DNA from: Paenarthrobacter sp. A20
Lineage (GTDB): Bacteria; Actinomycetota; Actinomycetes; Actinomycetales; Micrococcaceae
Assembly: GCF_024168825.1 (NCBI RefSeq)
Contig: NZ_JALJWH010000001.1
Location: 2,294,001-2,358,000, forward strand
Direction of reading: 5' to 3'
DNA: 64,000 nt
A model generated the notes under the pieces. It was not told the origin of the DNA, did no database searches, and saw only the letters and a list, made by a program, of their open reading frames with translations. Below, one piece after another: positions 53,644-62,421 of the stretch; the stretch's first letter is position 1, and each line of letters starts with the position of its first letter. The position numbers and the translations under genes are program-made.

Positions 53644-54831
53644 CCTACCGGTAATACCCGCGTGTTGGAAGACCAAAGCGGCGGCCCCGAGTGCCTCTGC
53701 GCGCGCCCCGAGGGACGACATTGCGAGGTGGGTTGTCTCGCCCACGACAGGTACGGCGTGCCTGACCAGGCCGCGCCGGATGGGGTCCAGCAGGAGGTCC
53801 CCGAGGCCCGCCAAAGGTCCGCCCACGACGATCACTTCAGGGTTGATGAGGTTGGAGACGTTGCCCAAAGCGCGTCCCACTGCCAGTCCGGCGTCGTCCA
53901 CCACCCGCTGTGTCGCGGAGTCGCCGGCGAGGCAGTTCCGGACGATATCCTGCGGTGTCAGCAGGGTCTCCTGGCCGCGTCCCAGCAGTTCGATCATGGT
54001 GGTGGTGGACGCTATCGTTTCGAGGCAACCCCTGTTCCCACAGCGGCACACCAGGCCATGTTCGTGAATGGTTGCATGGCCGATTTCGCCGGTGATTCCC
54101 ACATTGCCGTAATAGGGAAATCCGTTGAGGATCAGGCCCGCGCCAATGCCCGAGCCGATCTTGAGGAACATCAGGTTGGAGACCCCGCTGTGGGGTCCCC
54201 ACGTTACTTCGGACAGCGCGCCCAGGTTGGCGTCGTTGTCAACGAAGACGGGGCAATTGAGCGCTTCCTCAAGCCGATGGAGGATGTCGATGCCCACCCA
54301 TTCCGGAAGGATGGCTCCCTGGGCAACCGTGCCGGAGCGGCGGTCGATGGGGCCGGGAATGCCCGCGCCCGCCCCCACCACGGCAGTGCGGTCGATGCCG
54401 TTTTCCTGCAGCAGCCTTTCCAGCAGGCGGACTGCGGCAGCGATGCCTTCCTCAGCCTGGTGGCCCAGCGGCAATTCGATGTAATCCTCGGCAATAACGT
54501 GATAGCCCAGCGAGGCCAGGACCACGCGCAGGTGCCGGCGCCCGAAGTCGATTCCGACGGCGACCGCACCGTTGCTGTTCAGCCTCACGTTGGTTGCCCG
54601 GCGCCCGGAGCTGGTGGTGGGTTCCGTGGAAACCAGGCCGGCGTCCTGCATGATCTTCACGATGTTCGAGATCGTCGCCGTGGAAAGCCCGGTCTGGCGC
54701 GACAGCTCTGCTTGCGTGGAGGGACCGCTCAGCAGGCACTCGATGATGCGTTGCTGGTTCAGGTGGCGCAGCGCGGACTGCGAGCCGGGTTTTCTTGGGT
54801 GGCTCTTCGTTGAGCGCTGCGTAGCGGGCAT
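53641..54831 (-). CDS. ROK-family transcriptional repressor
   Basis: A 396-residue regulator with an N-terminal winged helix (QQRIIECLLSGPSTQAELSRQTGLSTATISNIV) and a ROK sugar-kinase-like domain: VAVGIDFGRRHLRVVLA, CPVFVDNDANLGALSE, GIGAGLILNGFPYYG, GEIGH and the zinc motif CRCGNRGCLETIAS. It is XylR/NagC-like and should sense a sugar to control the downstream GguAB-ChvE-type importer. The ATG 54831 was chosen because the HTH begins shortly after; no ribosome-binding site is visible. Confidence 0.88.
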   Translation of the reverse strand: MPATQRSTKSHPRKPGSQSALRHLNQQRIIECLLSGPSTQAELSRQTGLSTATISNIVKIMQDAGLVSTEPTTSSGRRATNVRLNSNGAVAVGIDFGRRHLRVVLASLGYHVIAEDYIELPLGHQAEEGIAAAVRLLERLLQENGIDRTAVVGAGAGIPGPIDRRSGTVAQGAILPEWVGIDILHRLEEALNCPVFVDNDANLGALSEVTWGPHSGVSNLMFLKIGSGIGAGLILNGFPYYGNVGITGEIGHATIHEHGLVCRCGNRGCLETIASTTTMIELLGRGQETLLTPQDIVRNCLAGDSATQRVVDDAGLAVGRALGNVSNLINPEVIVVGGPLAGLGDLLLDPIRRGLVRHAVPVVGETTHLAMSSLGARAEALGAAALVFQHAGITGR

Positions 54832-54934
54832 GACAAGAAGATTGCCCCACAAGCGACGTTGTAGTCAAGAAGTGAACACAAGGAGTCAACACTCCCCGAC
54901 ATACTCCAACGCAAGAACACCCGTTATGTACCCC

Positions 54935-54993
54935 TTGTGGGGCCCGTTATGCGCGCCAACTTCGAGATTGAGGGCGCAGAGCGGGCCCCACAA
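54935..54993. repeat. Lone copy of the GTGGGGCC palindromic repeat
   Basis: Arms TTGTGGGGCCCGTTATGCGC and GCGCAGAGCGGGCCCCACAA (54935-54954, 54974-54993) pair at 17 of 20 positions. It is the best-preserved palindrome of the family seen at 26869 and 28042. It occupies part of the 319-bp divergent gap 54832-55150; nothing else is evident there. Confidence 0.75.
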
Positions 54994-55150
54994 CGGTCTC
55001 TTGGCAACAGCATGCGGGCATTGCGTCCCGCCTGGGCGCCGTGCGGGTCCAATTGCCCCGCTCCTTGCGTCCCGGCCAGGCCTACGCTTGAAGAAGAAAC
55101 CTCCCGGGCCCATTCTGTGGGCATCGGGAACAGGCGAAACCAAGGTGGTA

Positions 55151-56017
55151 ATGATGCTGCTCTCAGTCCTGCAGGCGAACGCTTCCGTGATGGACGTTGA
55201 GGCGAACCTGCGCACAATCGACGACGCCGCGCAGCGCGCCGCCCACGCAGGGGCCGGGTTGCTCCTCACGCCGGAGTTGTTCCCCGTGGGATATGCCCCT
55301 CTGCGGCTGCACGCCGAACTGGACCCTGCCACTCTCCCGGACATTCGCGAACGCCTGGCTGACATTGCCCGCCGGCACAAGATCGGCCTGGTCTACAGCC
55401 TTCCGGCAGTGAGCCGGCAGGCAGCCGTCAACCAGCAAGAGACAGCGCACGACGACGTCGCGCAGCCAGCCGCCGCTGGCAACGGCTGGCACATCACGGC
55501 TACTTTGGTGGACGCCTCAGGCGCAGAGGTTCTCAACTACGCGAAGGTGCATCTCTTTGGGCCGGAAGAGCACAAGGCGTTCGTGGCCGCCCAAGAACCT
55601 CCCGCCGTCGTGGATTTCAACGGACTCCGTACGTCGATGCTGATCTGCTACGACGTTGAGTTCCCAGAAGCTGTGCGTGCCGCCGCCACGCGCGGCGCCG
55701 AACTCCTACTCGTCCCAACGGCCCTGTCCGCCGGGTTCGACAACGTGCCGCAAGTACTCATCCGAGCCCGTGCCCTGGAGAGCCAACTCAACGTGGCCTA
55801 CGCCAACCACTCCGGACACGAGGATGTGTACACCTTCCTGGGTGGCAGCGTTGTGGCCGGTCCTGACGGCTCTCTACTGGCTGCCGCCGGGGAAGGTTCA
55901 GCTTTGCTGTTCGCCGAGGTAGGCGCGGAAGCGGTCAAAGCCGCGCGTGAGGAAGTCCCGTACCTTCGTGAGCGCAGGCCGGAACTGTACGGGCAATGGC
56001 AGGACAGGCAGGGCTAG
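55151..56017 (+). CDS. Nitrilase/omega-amidase family carbon-nitrogen hydrolase
   Basis: A 288-residue enzyme of the nitrilase superfamily. The catalytic triad is visible as Glu42 in LLTPELFPVGY, Lys in VLNYAKVHLFGPEE and Cys in MLICYDVEFPEAVR. The text VQVLIRARALESQLNVAYANHSG-like (here PQVLIRARALESQLNVAYAN) is typical of aliphatic amidases and N-carbamoyl hydrolases. AAGGTGG precedes the ATG pair 55151/55154. Its stop codon is the same CTAG tetranucleotide as that of the convergent M50-like gene. The substrate is unknown. Confidence 0.85.
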   Translation: MMLLSVLQANASVMDVEANLRTIDDAAQRAAHAGAGLLLTPELFPVGYAPLRLHAELDPATLPDIRERLADIARRHKIGLVYSLPAVSRQAAVNQQETAHDDVAQPAAAGNGWHITATLVDASGAEVLNYAKVHLFGPEEHKAFVAAQEPPAVVDFNGLRTSMLICYDVEFPEAVRAAATRGAELLLVPTALSAGFDNVPQVLIRARALESQLNVAYANHSGHEDVYTFLGGSVVAGPDGSLLAAAGEGSALLFAEVGAEAVKAAREEVPYLRERRPELYGQWQDRQG

Positions 56018-56541
56018 GGGTCAACCTGAAGCAGGTGTACTTGCCGCCGCCATGCTAGTAGGCCTTTGACCAGGCTTCTGCCGTCGCCGAAAAGTGGCAA
56101 CAAGAATATGGCGTGAAGGAAGAACCACCAGTGAAGTGCATAGTCAGGCAGCGCCAAGGCAACCGGGACCCCTGCGACACACGCCGCCAAGGGGCCGGCC
56201 AGGGCAATAAGTGCTGCCTGCCAACCCACGAGTCTTCCCATGGGAATGACTGAGAATCTCAGCAGTGTGCTCGCAAAGGTGACGTGGGTAATTCCCGGGG
56301 TCAGCTTGAGGCCGAGGACGTGGGAGCCCTCGTGAATCACAAAGCCGATCAGCAGGCAGGATGCATGGATCAGCAGCCAAAAGGCCGGTTGCAGAATCCC
56401 GGGAATCCCCGCCACCGCGGTGACTGCGCAGGCAGTGAAGCCGGCAGCCACTGCGGCGGCCGGAACGCGGACGGCCCAAACCAGGCTTTTGACGGCCACC
56501 ATGACTTTGACCTCGTCAATGGGAACCGTGCTGAGATTCAC
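56014..56541 (-). CDS. M50-like membrane metalloprotease of the peptide cassette
   Basis: A 175-residue membrane protein with about four helices. HEGSH at residues 70-74 in the second helix fits the HExxH zinc site, ALAGPLAA near 113-120 matches the conserved GP segment, and LLPLFGDGRSL near 148-156 fits the LDG-type third ligand motif of site-2 proteases. Such small M50 proteins cleave substrates inside the membrane. The GTG start overlaps the previous gene by four bases (GTGA). It is the last gene of the peptide/ABC operon, so the 79-residue peptide is the likely substrate. Confidence 0.75.
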   Translation of the reverse strand: MNLSTVPIDEVKVMVAVKSLVWAVRVPAAAVAAGFTACAVTAVAGIPGILQPAFWLLIHASCLLIGFVIHEGSHVLGLKLTPGITHVTFASTLLRFSVIPMGRLVGWQAALIALAGPLAACVAGVPVALALPDYALHWWFFLHAIFLLPLFGDGRSLVKGLLAWRRQVHLLQVDP

Positions 56542-56855
56542 CGCTGCTGTGCCTGCAGCAGTTGCTTTTTGCGGAGCTTGAGCTTTTCAAGGACTACAGT
56601 GACCGCCACGCAAAAAACGAAGAAGATGCCGAAGATGATCGCAATGGGTGTGCCGTCGGCGACCCCAATTTCCAAGGCCGTTGCGCCGCTGGCTTGCTCG
56701 TGGGCCTCGAAGAAGATGGCACCGAAAAGCCCAAATTTTCTGACGCCCACGTCCATAGTGGAAAACATGGCCATGATGAATCCTGCCACCACCATTGCCA
56801 TGGTGATCACAAATGACACTGAAAATGCCGTGATAACTCTAAGAAGCCACTTCAT
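56538..56855 (-). CDS. Small two-helix membrane protein of the peptide cassette
   Basis: A 105-residue protein with two helices (VITAFSVSFVITMAMVVAGFIM and IAIIFGIFFVFCVAVTVVLE, listed here in parts) separated by a ~40-residue loop, and a basic cytosolic tail (KLKLRKKQLLQAQQR). AAAGGAT precedes the ATG, which overlaps the permease gene by 17 bp. No family is recognised. In bacteriocin loci proteins of this size and shape are often immunity factors; that role is a guess from context. Confidence 0.6.
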   Translation of the reverse strand: MKWLLRVITAFSVSFVITMAMVVAGFIMAMFSTMDVGVRKFGLFGAIFFEAHEQASGATALEIGVADGTPIAIIFGIFFVFCVAVTVVLEKLKLRKKQLLQAQQR

Positions 56856-58266
56856 GGCGTCGAATCCTTTCCATCCTCTGCATGCCGAGGATGCTGTACG
56901 TCACAACCAAGATATTTAGAACTGAGTAAACTACTGCGCTTATCGCCGGTTCGAGATTGAATACGTTGAGGCCGAGCGTGATCGTCAAGATGACGATAAT
57001 GGCCAGCACCGCACCGACCAGAACAGTGAATGGGTTCCCCTTTTCCGGTGGAAACGCAATACCTATGAGGGTGGAGATAAGAATATTGCTGAGGCAGAAT
57101 CCTGCTACGGGCAAACACGCAGAGAGCTCAATGCCTTGAGCAAGGCTGGCCGCGGTAACCGGAATCGCGACCGTAACCCAGAGGATTATCTGCGAGCCGA
57201 GGATGCTCGCGTAGTTCCTCCACGCGCTGACGTGCAGCACTGACATGCGCCGCAATGGTTCAGAATTTACATAGGCGTACACACCCTGAAATGTAATGAG
57301 AGCCAAAACATAGGGTGGAATGACAATGTGTTGCAGCCATGCAAACAGCGAAAACGCTAAGACGAAGATGACGGAAACTAGTGTTTCGAAGCTGCGGAAC
57401 AGCACCAGCGTGCAGGCCCCCAGCCTCCACGTTGCAATCTCGGAAGGAAGCAAGATGATGAAGCGACGGAGGGGGACGTACGCTCCGGGAGCAGCGGCCA
57501 CGATGCCGGCAATAACGGCCATGGAGGCTGCGGCAAAGCTCACCACCGCGAGCCACAATCCGAAGTTCTTTTCAAGTGTGGAGTACACCAGCAGCGGCGA
57601 ACTGTAGTCACGCCCCTCGACGAAGCTCTCGGCAATCACCGCCGTCTGCTCATTCGTATAGGGGAACAGAACTGAGAGGCCTATCGCCAGGACAATCGGT
57701 ACCAGTAGTCCTCGGAGCCGTGCCAGCCGCATGATGAGGAGGCTGCGTTCCAAGAGATAGTAGGCCAGGCTGAGGAGAAGATAAACAGTCGCTACCGGAA
57801 GCCAAATGGACACCGCAATCTTCGTAATGAAATCCGGGCCCTCAAGAAGCACCGTTGATATCGAGAATGCGCCGAAAACGAAAACCGTCATCACTGCCAC
57901 CACCGATGCCTCGAACAAAGCGAAGGCAAGCGTTCGTTCCTTGTTGGTGGCAGGAAGGTGAAAGGACAACTTTAGAAGTTCATCCGCCTTCAAGAAGAGG
58001 ACCCGTATCAGCGTGTACGCAATGAGGACCCAAAAACCCACCGAAACGTTGGCGATTGCGAGGACGGGTTCGAATAAATCAGTTCCACCGAGATACTGCC
58101 GCATCACCGTGTAGCTGAGAACATTGAATCCCGCAAATCCGAGCAGCACAATAAAGGCGCCAGCGATTCGCATTGCTCTCGAGGCCAGGAGTCCACGTCC
58201 CAGAACCTGCCGGAGAATGAATGTCCAAAATAGTCGAAACAACAGGACAATGCTTTCGAGCCGCAT
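56839..58266 (-). CDS. ABC transporter permease of the peptide cassette
   Basis: A 475-residue integral membrane protein with about twelve helices and no large extracellular domain. The N-terminal part is amphipathic (VLLFRLFWTFILRQVLGRG), as in ABC-2 type subunits. Its ATG directly abuts the ATPase stop codon with no intervening base. It should form the export or immunity channel with that ATPase. The codons include more A/T-ending ones than in neighbouring genes such as the nitrilase, hinting at transfer of the whole cassette. Confidence 0.75.
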   Translation of the reverse strand: MRLESIVLLFRLFWTFILRQVLGRGLLASRAMRIAGAFIVLLGFAGFNVLSYTVMRQYLGGTDLFEPVLAIANVSVGFWVLIAYTLIRVLFLKADELLKLSFHLPATNKERTLAFALFEASVVAVMTVFVFGAFSISTVLLEGPDFITKIAVSIWLPVATVYLLLSLAYYLLERSLLIMRLARLRGLLVPIVLAIGLSVLFPYTNEQTAVIAESFVEGRDYSSPLLVYSTLEKNFGLWLAVVSFAAASMAVIAGIVAAAPGAYVPLRRFIILLPSEIATWRLGACTLVLFRSFETLVSVIFVLAFSLFAWLQHIVIPPYVLALITFQGVYAYVNSEPLRRMSVLHVSAWRNYASILGSQIILWVTVAIPVTAASLAQGIELSACLPVAGFCLSNILISTLIGIAFPPEKGNPFTVLVGAVLAIIVILTITLGLNVFNLEPAISAVVYSVLNILVVTYSILGMQRMERIRRHEVAS

Positions 58267-58983
58267 CTACTCGACTTCCATTGACTGGATGTACTCAGAA
58301 GCAAGGACCGAGAGGTTGCCATAGTCCTTGTTGACTGAACCCAGGTCCCCTTGGAAGACCAGGGCGCCTTGGATGAGGACGGTAACGTCATCGGCCACAT
58401 TCTCAAGAACGTTGAAGTCATGGCTGCACAAGAGTACCGAGCGCCCATCGCTTGCGAGATTCCGGACGTCTTTTTCGAAGATCTTTACTGATTCGATGTC
58501 CACTCCATTGAGTGTCTCATCGATAACAGTGAGACGACGTTCCAGCATGAATGCGGCAATGAGCTGGAGTTTCTTGCGCATTCCATGGGAGTAGTCCTCA
58601 ATGAGGTCACGGTGGCGACCACTCATTGAATAGCGGTCAAAGTGATGACCAAGGACATTCAGATCGAGCGGTTCAGTGTAGAGACCATGCATGAATCGAA
58701 GGTATTCTTCACCGGTTAGGAACTCGGGCAGGTAATCATTGCTCGAGAGGTACATTGCAGACATTTTCGCACTGCGACTGGAATTCCTGTGCCCGTTGAT
58801 GTGGACGCTGCCACCCTGCATTTGCAGTAGGCCCAAAATCACCTTTATGAGGGTTGACTTGCCTGATCCGTTGGGACCGATAAGACCCATGATTCTGTTT
58901 CCGGAAATGCTGAGTGAGACGTCATGCAGGACTTGCTTCTGAAAGTTGTACGCATAATCGATGTGGTCGACAGTAAGGGGCAT
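58267..58983 (-). CDS. ABC transporter ATP-binding protein of the peptide cassette
   Basis: A 238-residue ATPase. Walker A GPNGSGKS is at residues 36-43. The signature is the variant YSHGMRKKLQL near 131-141, and Walker B reads LTVIDETLNGVD near 151-162, with Thr where Pro is usual. The H-loop is CSHDF. SHGMRKK is common in drug and peptide exporters. ATG 58983 was chosen because the frame upstream overlaps the peptide gene. A 70-bp gap with a perfect stem-loop separates it from the peptide gene. Confidence 0.88.
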   Translation of the reverse strand: MPLTVDHIDYAYNFQKQVLHDVSLSISGNRIMGLIGPNGSGKSTLIKVILGLLQMQGGSVHINGHRNSSRSAKMSAMYLSSNDYLPEFLTGEEYLRFMHGLYTEPLDLNVLGHHFDRYSMSGRHRDLIEDYSHGMRKKLQLIAAFMLERRLTVIDETLNGVDIESVKIFEKDVRNLASDGRSVLLCSHDFNVLENVADDVTVLIQGALVFQGDLGSVNKDYGNLSVLASEYIQSMEVE

Positions 58984-59008
58984 TGGGCTTTGGCTCCATG
59001 ATCTGGCT

Positions 59009-59037
59009 GTGGTGGCATCGCACGACGATGCCACCAC
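59009..59037 (-). promoter_or_regulatory. Stem-loop between peptide and transporter genes
   Basis: Twelve-base arms GTGGTGGCATCG/CGATGCCACCAC (59009-59020, 59026-59037) pair perfectly around five bases. No T-tract follows, so partial termination or mRNA 3'-end protection is more likely than full termination. It is the arrangement used in bacteriocin operons to make more peptide than exporter. Confidence 0.7.
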
Positions 59038-59053
59038 CGCGGTTATCTGACGA

Positions 59054-59293
59054 CTAGACGCACTCCACCCAGACGGAAACGCCCCACTGGCTCCAACTCC
59101 AGTTGCCGACGAACCGTCCACGGCCGGACGTCAGGCACCAGATGGCCATGGCGCCCAGAATCGCGAATGCGAGGACCATAAGAACAGCGAGCAGGACGAG
59201 GAACCAACCGTCGTAACGAATGACCATATGGTCGATTTTGCTCCTGATTGCGGCCACGGTGCTGGTGGCCTGTACTGCTGTTGTAGCGAGCAT
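59054..59293 (-). CDS. 79-residue membrane peptide with Trp-rich C-terminus, putative bacteriocin or signal precursor
   Basis: GAGGGGGG four to five bases before ATG 59293 is one of the strongest ribosome-binding sites in the window. Residues 1-29 are a leader with basic residues (RSKIDHMVIRYDGW at 17-30), residues ~31-54 form one membrane helix (FLVLLAVLMVLAFAIL), and residues 55-79 form a Gly/Ser/Trp-rich tail (GRGRFVGNWSWSQWG, then VSVWVECV) with four Trp and one Cys. The positive-inside rule puts the tail outside. It heads the ABC/M50 cassette. I know no named family that fits; a precursor of a secreted peptide is the best reading. Confidence 0.7.
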   Translation of the reverse strand: MLATTAVQATSTVAAIRSKIDHMVIRYDGWFLVLLAVLMVLAFAILGAMAIWCLTSGRGRFVGNWSWSQWGVSVWVECV

Positions 59294-59460
59294 ATTTCCC
59301 CCCTCGGAAATGATGATCTGTACGGCGCCGATGAGATTCGGCACCCACGAGGAGGCTAGACACCTTGAGCAGCCCCCTAGCCGCCCGACAGCCAAAATAG
59401 GTGCCAATAGCGCCGAAAATGAGTGGTGAAAACCGCTTGCACAGAAGAATTCGGTGTCAT

Positions 59461-61101
59461 CTAGGTGGTGCCCGCCAGATCCGTGGAGTCCACCAGCTCG
59501 TCCACGTACTGCAACGCGAACCACAACTCAGCACGCACCTGCGCCTGGTTGAGGTCCATGTCCAGCAGTTCGCCGAGCACGCCGATCTGCCGCCGCACAC
59601 TGTTTCTGTGCAATCCCAGCAGCTTGGCGGAACCGTCCCAACTGCCGTTTTCGCTGAGCCATCCCCGCAGCACGCTCAACAGCGGGTCCCGCCGATCAGC
59701 TTCCAACGCGAGCACGGGCGCCAGGAGCCGCTCGGCCAGCAGGGTTCCCGCCTCGCGCCCCAAAAGTCCGGCAACGGACCACGTCACCTCATCCACGCGG
59801 GCGCTCTTGCCGGTGGTAACAACTCGACTCCGAAGCGAACTAGCTCGCTGGTAGGCGGCCGTAAGACCGGTGAGTTCCGCGGGTTCGCCGATCACCAGGC
59901 GCCACCCGAGTTTCTCAACATCGGCCAGCAGGGAGTCATCCACCTTCAGCCGTGTGATCGCAGCGAAGCCGTACTCGGTGATCTCTACGAGCTTGGTGTC
60001 GAACAGCCTCCGCCACTGCAGCAGCTCGCGGACGGGCCCGTCGTCGGCAGCACCGTCCACCCTGACGCCTTGAACCACTCGCATCTGTGCCGAGCGGGTG
60101 GAGGAGAGACTCTGCGCCACCAGGTCCTTCAGCCCGTTGACATGCTTGGTCCCGCCGGAGGTTATCGAATCCGGATGCAGCAGAACCGCCGTAGCCAACT
60201 GGCTCGGAGCAAGCGAACCGCTGGTCCGCTGCCGCACCAGCAGCTCCAGCAACCCCACAGCCGACTGCACCACGTTGTTCTGGGCCGGCGTCAGTGGCGT
60301 ATCCGAGCCGAGGATCAGTGCACCCAAGTTCGCGTCCTTGGTGCTGCGCAGAGGATGACCGAACACCAATGCCGATCCCGGCTGGTCAAAACCGTCCATC
60401 TCCACCCGCGGACCGCTGCCGGACAACAGCCGCTCCAGCATCGGCGCCAACAAAGAATGCTCGACGCCGGTGCTGCCGCCGGCATGGTGCCCGGAGGCTC
60501 CCTGCCCGCCGGTGTTGTGCCCGCGCGCCCGGACCCGCCCGTCCGCGCCAACAAGGACAGCCCACACAGGCACCCGTTGAACCAGGGCCGCGAGCAGTTC
60601 GTGCTCGGGCCTGGGGGAGAGGACCGCCCGCATGAGCTGTCGGTTGGTGTCGGCCAGTTGCCGGAAGACCCTCGCGTTGTCCGATTCCAGGAGTTGGGAG
60701 AATTCCAGCCCGATCGCCGCGAACGGCAGTGATTCCGGAACTTCGAACAAGGTGAGGTTGTGCCGGCGGCAGGCATCCACCAAAGCGTCGGGAACGGCGT
60801 CGAAATAGGGCCTGATCCCGAAGCCCAGCGCCGCCACCTTCGCATCCACCAGCCGCTGGACGTAGGCATCCACCTTCGCCGCCGAGCCACCTTTCCCAAG
60901 GAAAGGCAGCCCGGCGGTCAGGAGGAACTCACCCTCCGGCAGGTATGGCGTGGGGTCCTCAAGCTCACTGGGCTCCACCCACCGGAGCAGCGAGGCGCCG
61001 CTGCCGCCGTCGTGAAGTAGTTTCAACTCCGGCGGCAGCTGCTCCAGGAACTGTTCGAGCGTGACGAAGCTCAGGCGGGCGGTGGCGGGCTCAGGCGACA
61101 T
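59461..61101 (-). CDS. PucR-family transcriptional regulator
   Basis: A 546-residue regulator. The N-terminal PucR sensor domain (FVTLEQFLEQLPPELKLL, LLRWVEPSELEDPTPYLPEG) is followed by a GAF-like middle region and a C-terminal PucR HTH (LLSVLRGWLSENGSWDGSAK, LLGLHRNSVRRQIG). Members control purine catabolism, proline use or amine transport. Its ATG lies inside the end of the alanine racemase gene (11-bp overlap), so it is expressed with alr and may regulate alr and the divergent permease. The 167-bp gap 59294-59460 behind it should hold the peptide promoter; nothing clear was found in it. Confidence 0.85.
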   Translation of the reverse strand: MSPEPATARLSFVTLEQFLEQLPPELKLLHDGGSGASLLRWVEPSELEDPTPYLPEGEFLLTAGLPFLGKGGSAAKVDAYVQRLVDAKVAALGFGIRPYFDAVPDALVDACRRHNLTLFEVPESLPFAAIGLEFSQLLESDNARVFRQLADTNRQLMRAVLSPRPEHELLAALVQRVPVWAVLVGADGRVRARGHNTGGQGASGHHAGGSTGVEHSLLAPMLERLLSGSGPRVEMDGFDQPGSALVFGHPLRSTKDANLGALILGSDTPLTPAQNNVVQSAVGLLELLVRQRTSGSLAPSQLATAVLLHPDSITSGGTKHVNGLKDLVAQSLSSTRSAQMRVVQGVRVDGAADDGPVRELLQWRRLFDTKLVEITEYGFAAITRLKVDDSLLADVEKLGWRLVIGEPAELTGLTAAYQRASSLRSRVVTTGKSARVDEVTWSVAGLLGREAGTLLAERLLAPVLALEADRRDPLLSVLRGWLSENGSWDGSAKLLGLHRNSVRRQIGVLGELLDMDLNQAQVRAELWFALQYVDELVDSTDLAGTT

Positions 61102-62323
61102 TGCCCTGCCCGGCGGCGGCCGGCTCCTGGTAGTCGGGGCACCGGTAAGCAGTAGTTGCGTACGCCCGGGGGAGTCGGGGCGCGATCCTGTTGATGATCT
61201 CGTCCCCGTGACTGCCTATTGCGGCACCCCAGTCATCCGCGCTCGCCGCCCCTGTAGACGGGTCGCCGAACAACACGGCGGTATCGCCGACGTCGATTCC
61301 TGCAGCATCCGGTCCCAGATCCACCATGAACTGATCCATGCACACCTTGCCGATCACGGGCACGCTGCGTCCTCCAACGTTCACCACGGAGCGGCCGCTG
61401 ATGCCCTTGGGGATGCCGTCCGCATAGCCGAGCGGGATGAGGCCGAGGAACCGAGGTTCGTAGGTGATGGCCTGGTGTTCGTAGCTCACGCCGGTGCCGG
61501 CCGGAACTTTCTTGACCATGACCAGCGGCGCCGTCACGCTGAGCGCGGGGCGCAGTCCGAAGTCCGCAGGGTCCAGGTGATCAGCGGGAGCGAGGCCATA
61601 AATGGCGAGCCCTGCGCGGACCATGTCGAAGTGGAATTCCGGCCGGTCCAGGATGTTCGCCGAGCTGGAAACGTGCCGGAGTTCGGGGCTAAGCCCCGCT
61701 TCGTGTGCCTCACGGACGGCGTCCTCGAACTCGGCCACGGCGGTGGCGTTTCCTGGATGTGCGGGGACGTCGGCCCAGGCCAGGTGGGTCCAGAGGCCTC
61801 GAACGCGAAGGGTTCCGTCCAGTTCGGCTTGGCGCGCCCGGGCTACGAGTTCGGCCCAATCTTCTTTGCGCGCGCCGCCGCGGCTCAGGCCGCTGTCCAG
61901 TTCCAGATGCACGACGGCGGGACGGCCTAGGCGTCCTGCGATACCTTCCAGCACCTCCAGTTGACCTACGCTCCCGAGGGACACGTCGACGTCGTTTTCG
62001 AGTGCTTCCAGAATGGTGGCGCTTGTCTGGGATGCCAGATACAGCCACGAAAGGATGGGCACTGTGATCCCGGCCTGCCGCAGCGTGATGGCTTCGGTGA
62101 GCTGGGCGGTTCCCAGCCAGTCAGCCCCTGCATCCACAGCGGTTTGCGCCACTTCCACCAGTCCGTGGCCGTACGCGTTTCCCTTCACCACGGCCATGAA
62201 ATACGGGGCTTCGGTGCGCTTCTTAAGGGCTATGACATTGTCTGAAATCGCGGACAGGTCCACGGTGACCTGTCCGGAAAGGGCTGCCGGGGCAGCCGCT
62301 TGATAGTGTGCATTACGTCTCAT
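61091..62323 (-). CDS. alr: Alanine racemase
   Basis: A 410-residue PLP enzyme. The PLP Lys47 is in FMAVVKGNAYGHG, the catalytic Tyr of the second base is in GTGVSYEHQAI, and IGKVCMDQFMVDLG is the conserved C-terminal block. It interconverts L- and D-alanine. The position with a PucR regulator and an APC permease suggests a catabolic or D-amino-acid-use racemase rather than the housekeeping enzyme, which in this group usually lies near tsaE and the glucosamine synthase genes; this is inference. TATAGT lies ten bases before the ATG, so the message may have almost no leader. Confidence 0.9.
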   Translation of the reverse strand: MRRNAHYQAAAPAALSGQVTVDLSAISDNVIALKKRTEAPYFMAVVKGNAYGHGLVEVAQTAVDAGADWLGTAQLTEAITLRQAGITVPILSWLYLASQTSATILEALENDVDVSLGSVGQLEVLEGIAGRLGRPAVVHLELDSGLSRGGARKEDWAELVARARQAELDGTLRVRGLWTHLAWADVPAHPGNATAVAEFEDAVREAHEAGLSPELRHVSSSANILDRPEFHFDMVRAGLAIYGLAPADHLDPADFGLRPALSVTAPLVMVKKVPAGTGVSYEHQAITYEPRFLGLIPLGYADGIPKGISGRSVVNVGGRSVPVIGKVCMDQFMVDLGPDAAGIDVGDTAVLFGDPSTGAASADDWGAAIGSHGDEIINRIAPRLPRAYATTAYRCPDYQEPAAAGQGNVA

Positions 62324-62421
62324 GGTTGAACACTATAGGTCATTTTGCACCGCGGTGAGAGGTGGCTCACATGCCAGTCTTGTGGAGGGGAAATCGAAAC
62401 TACTTTGAAGGGACGTCAAGG

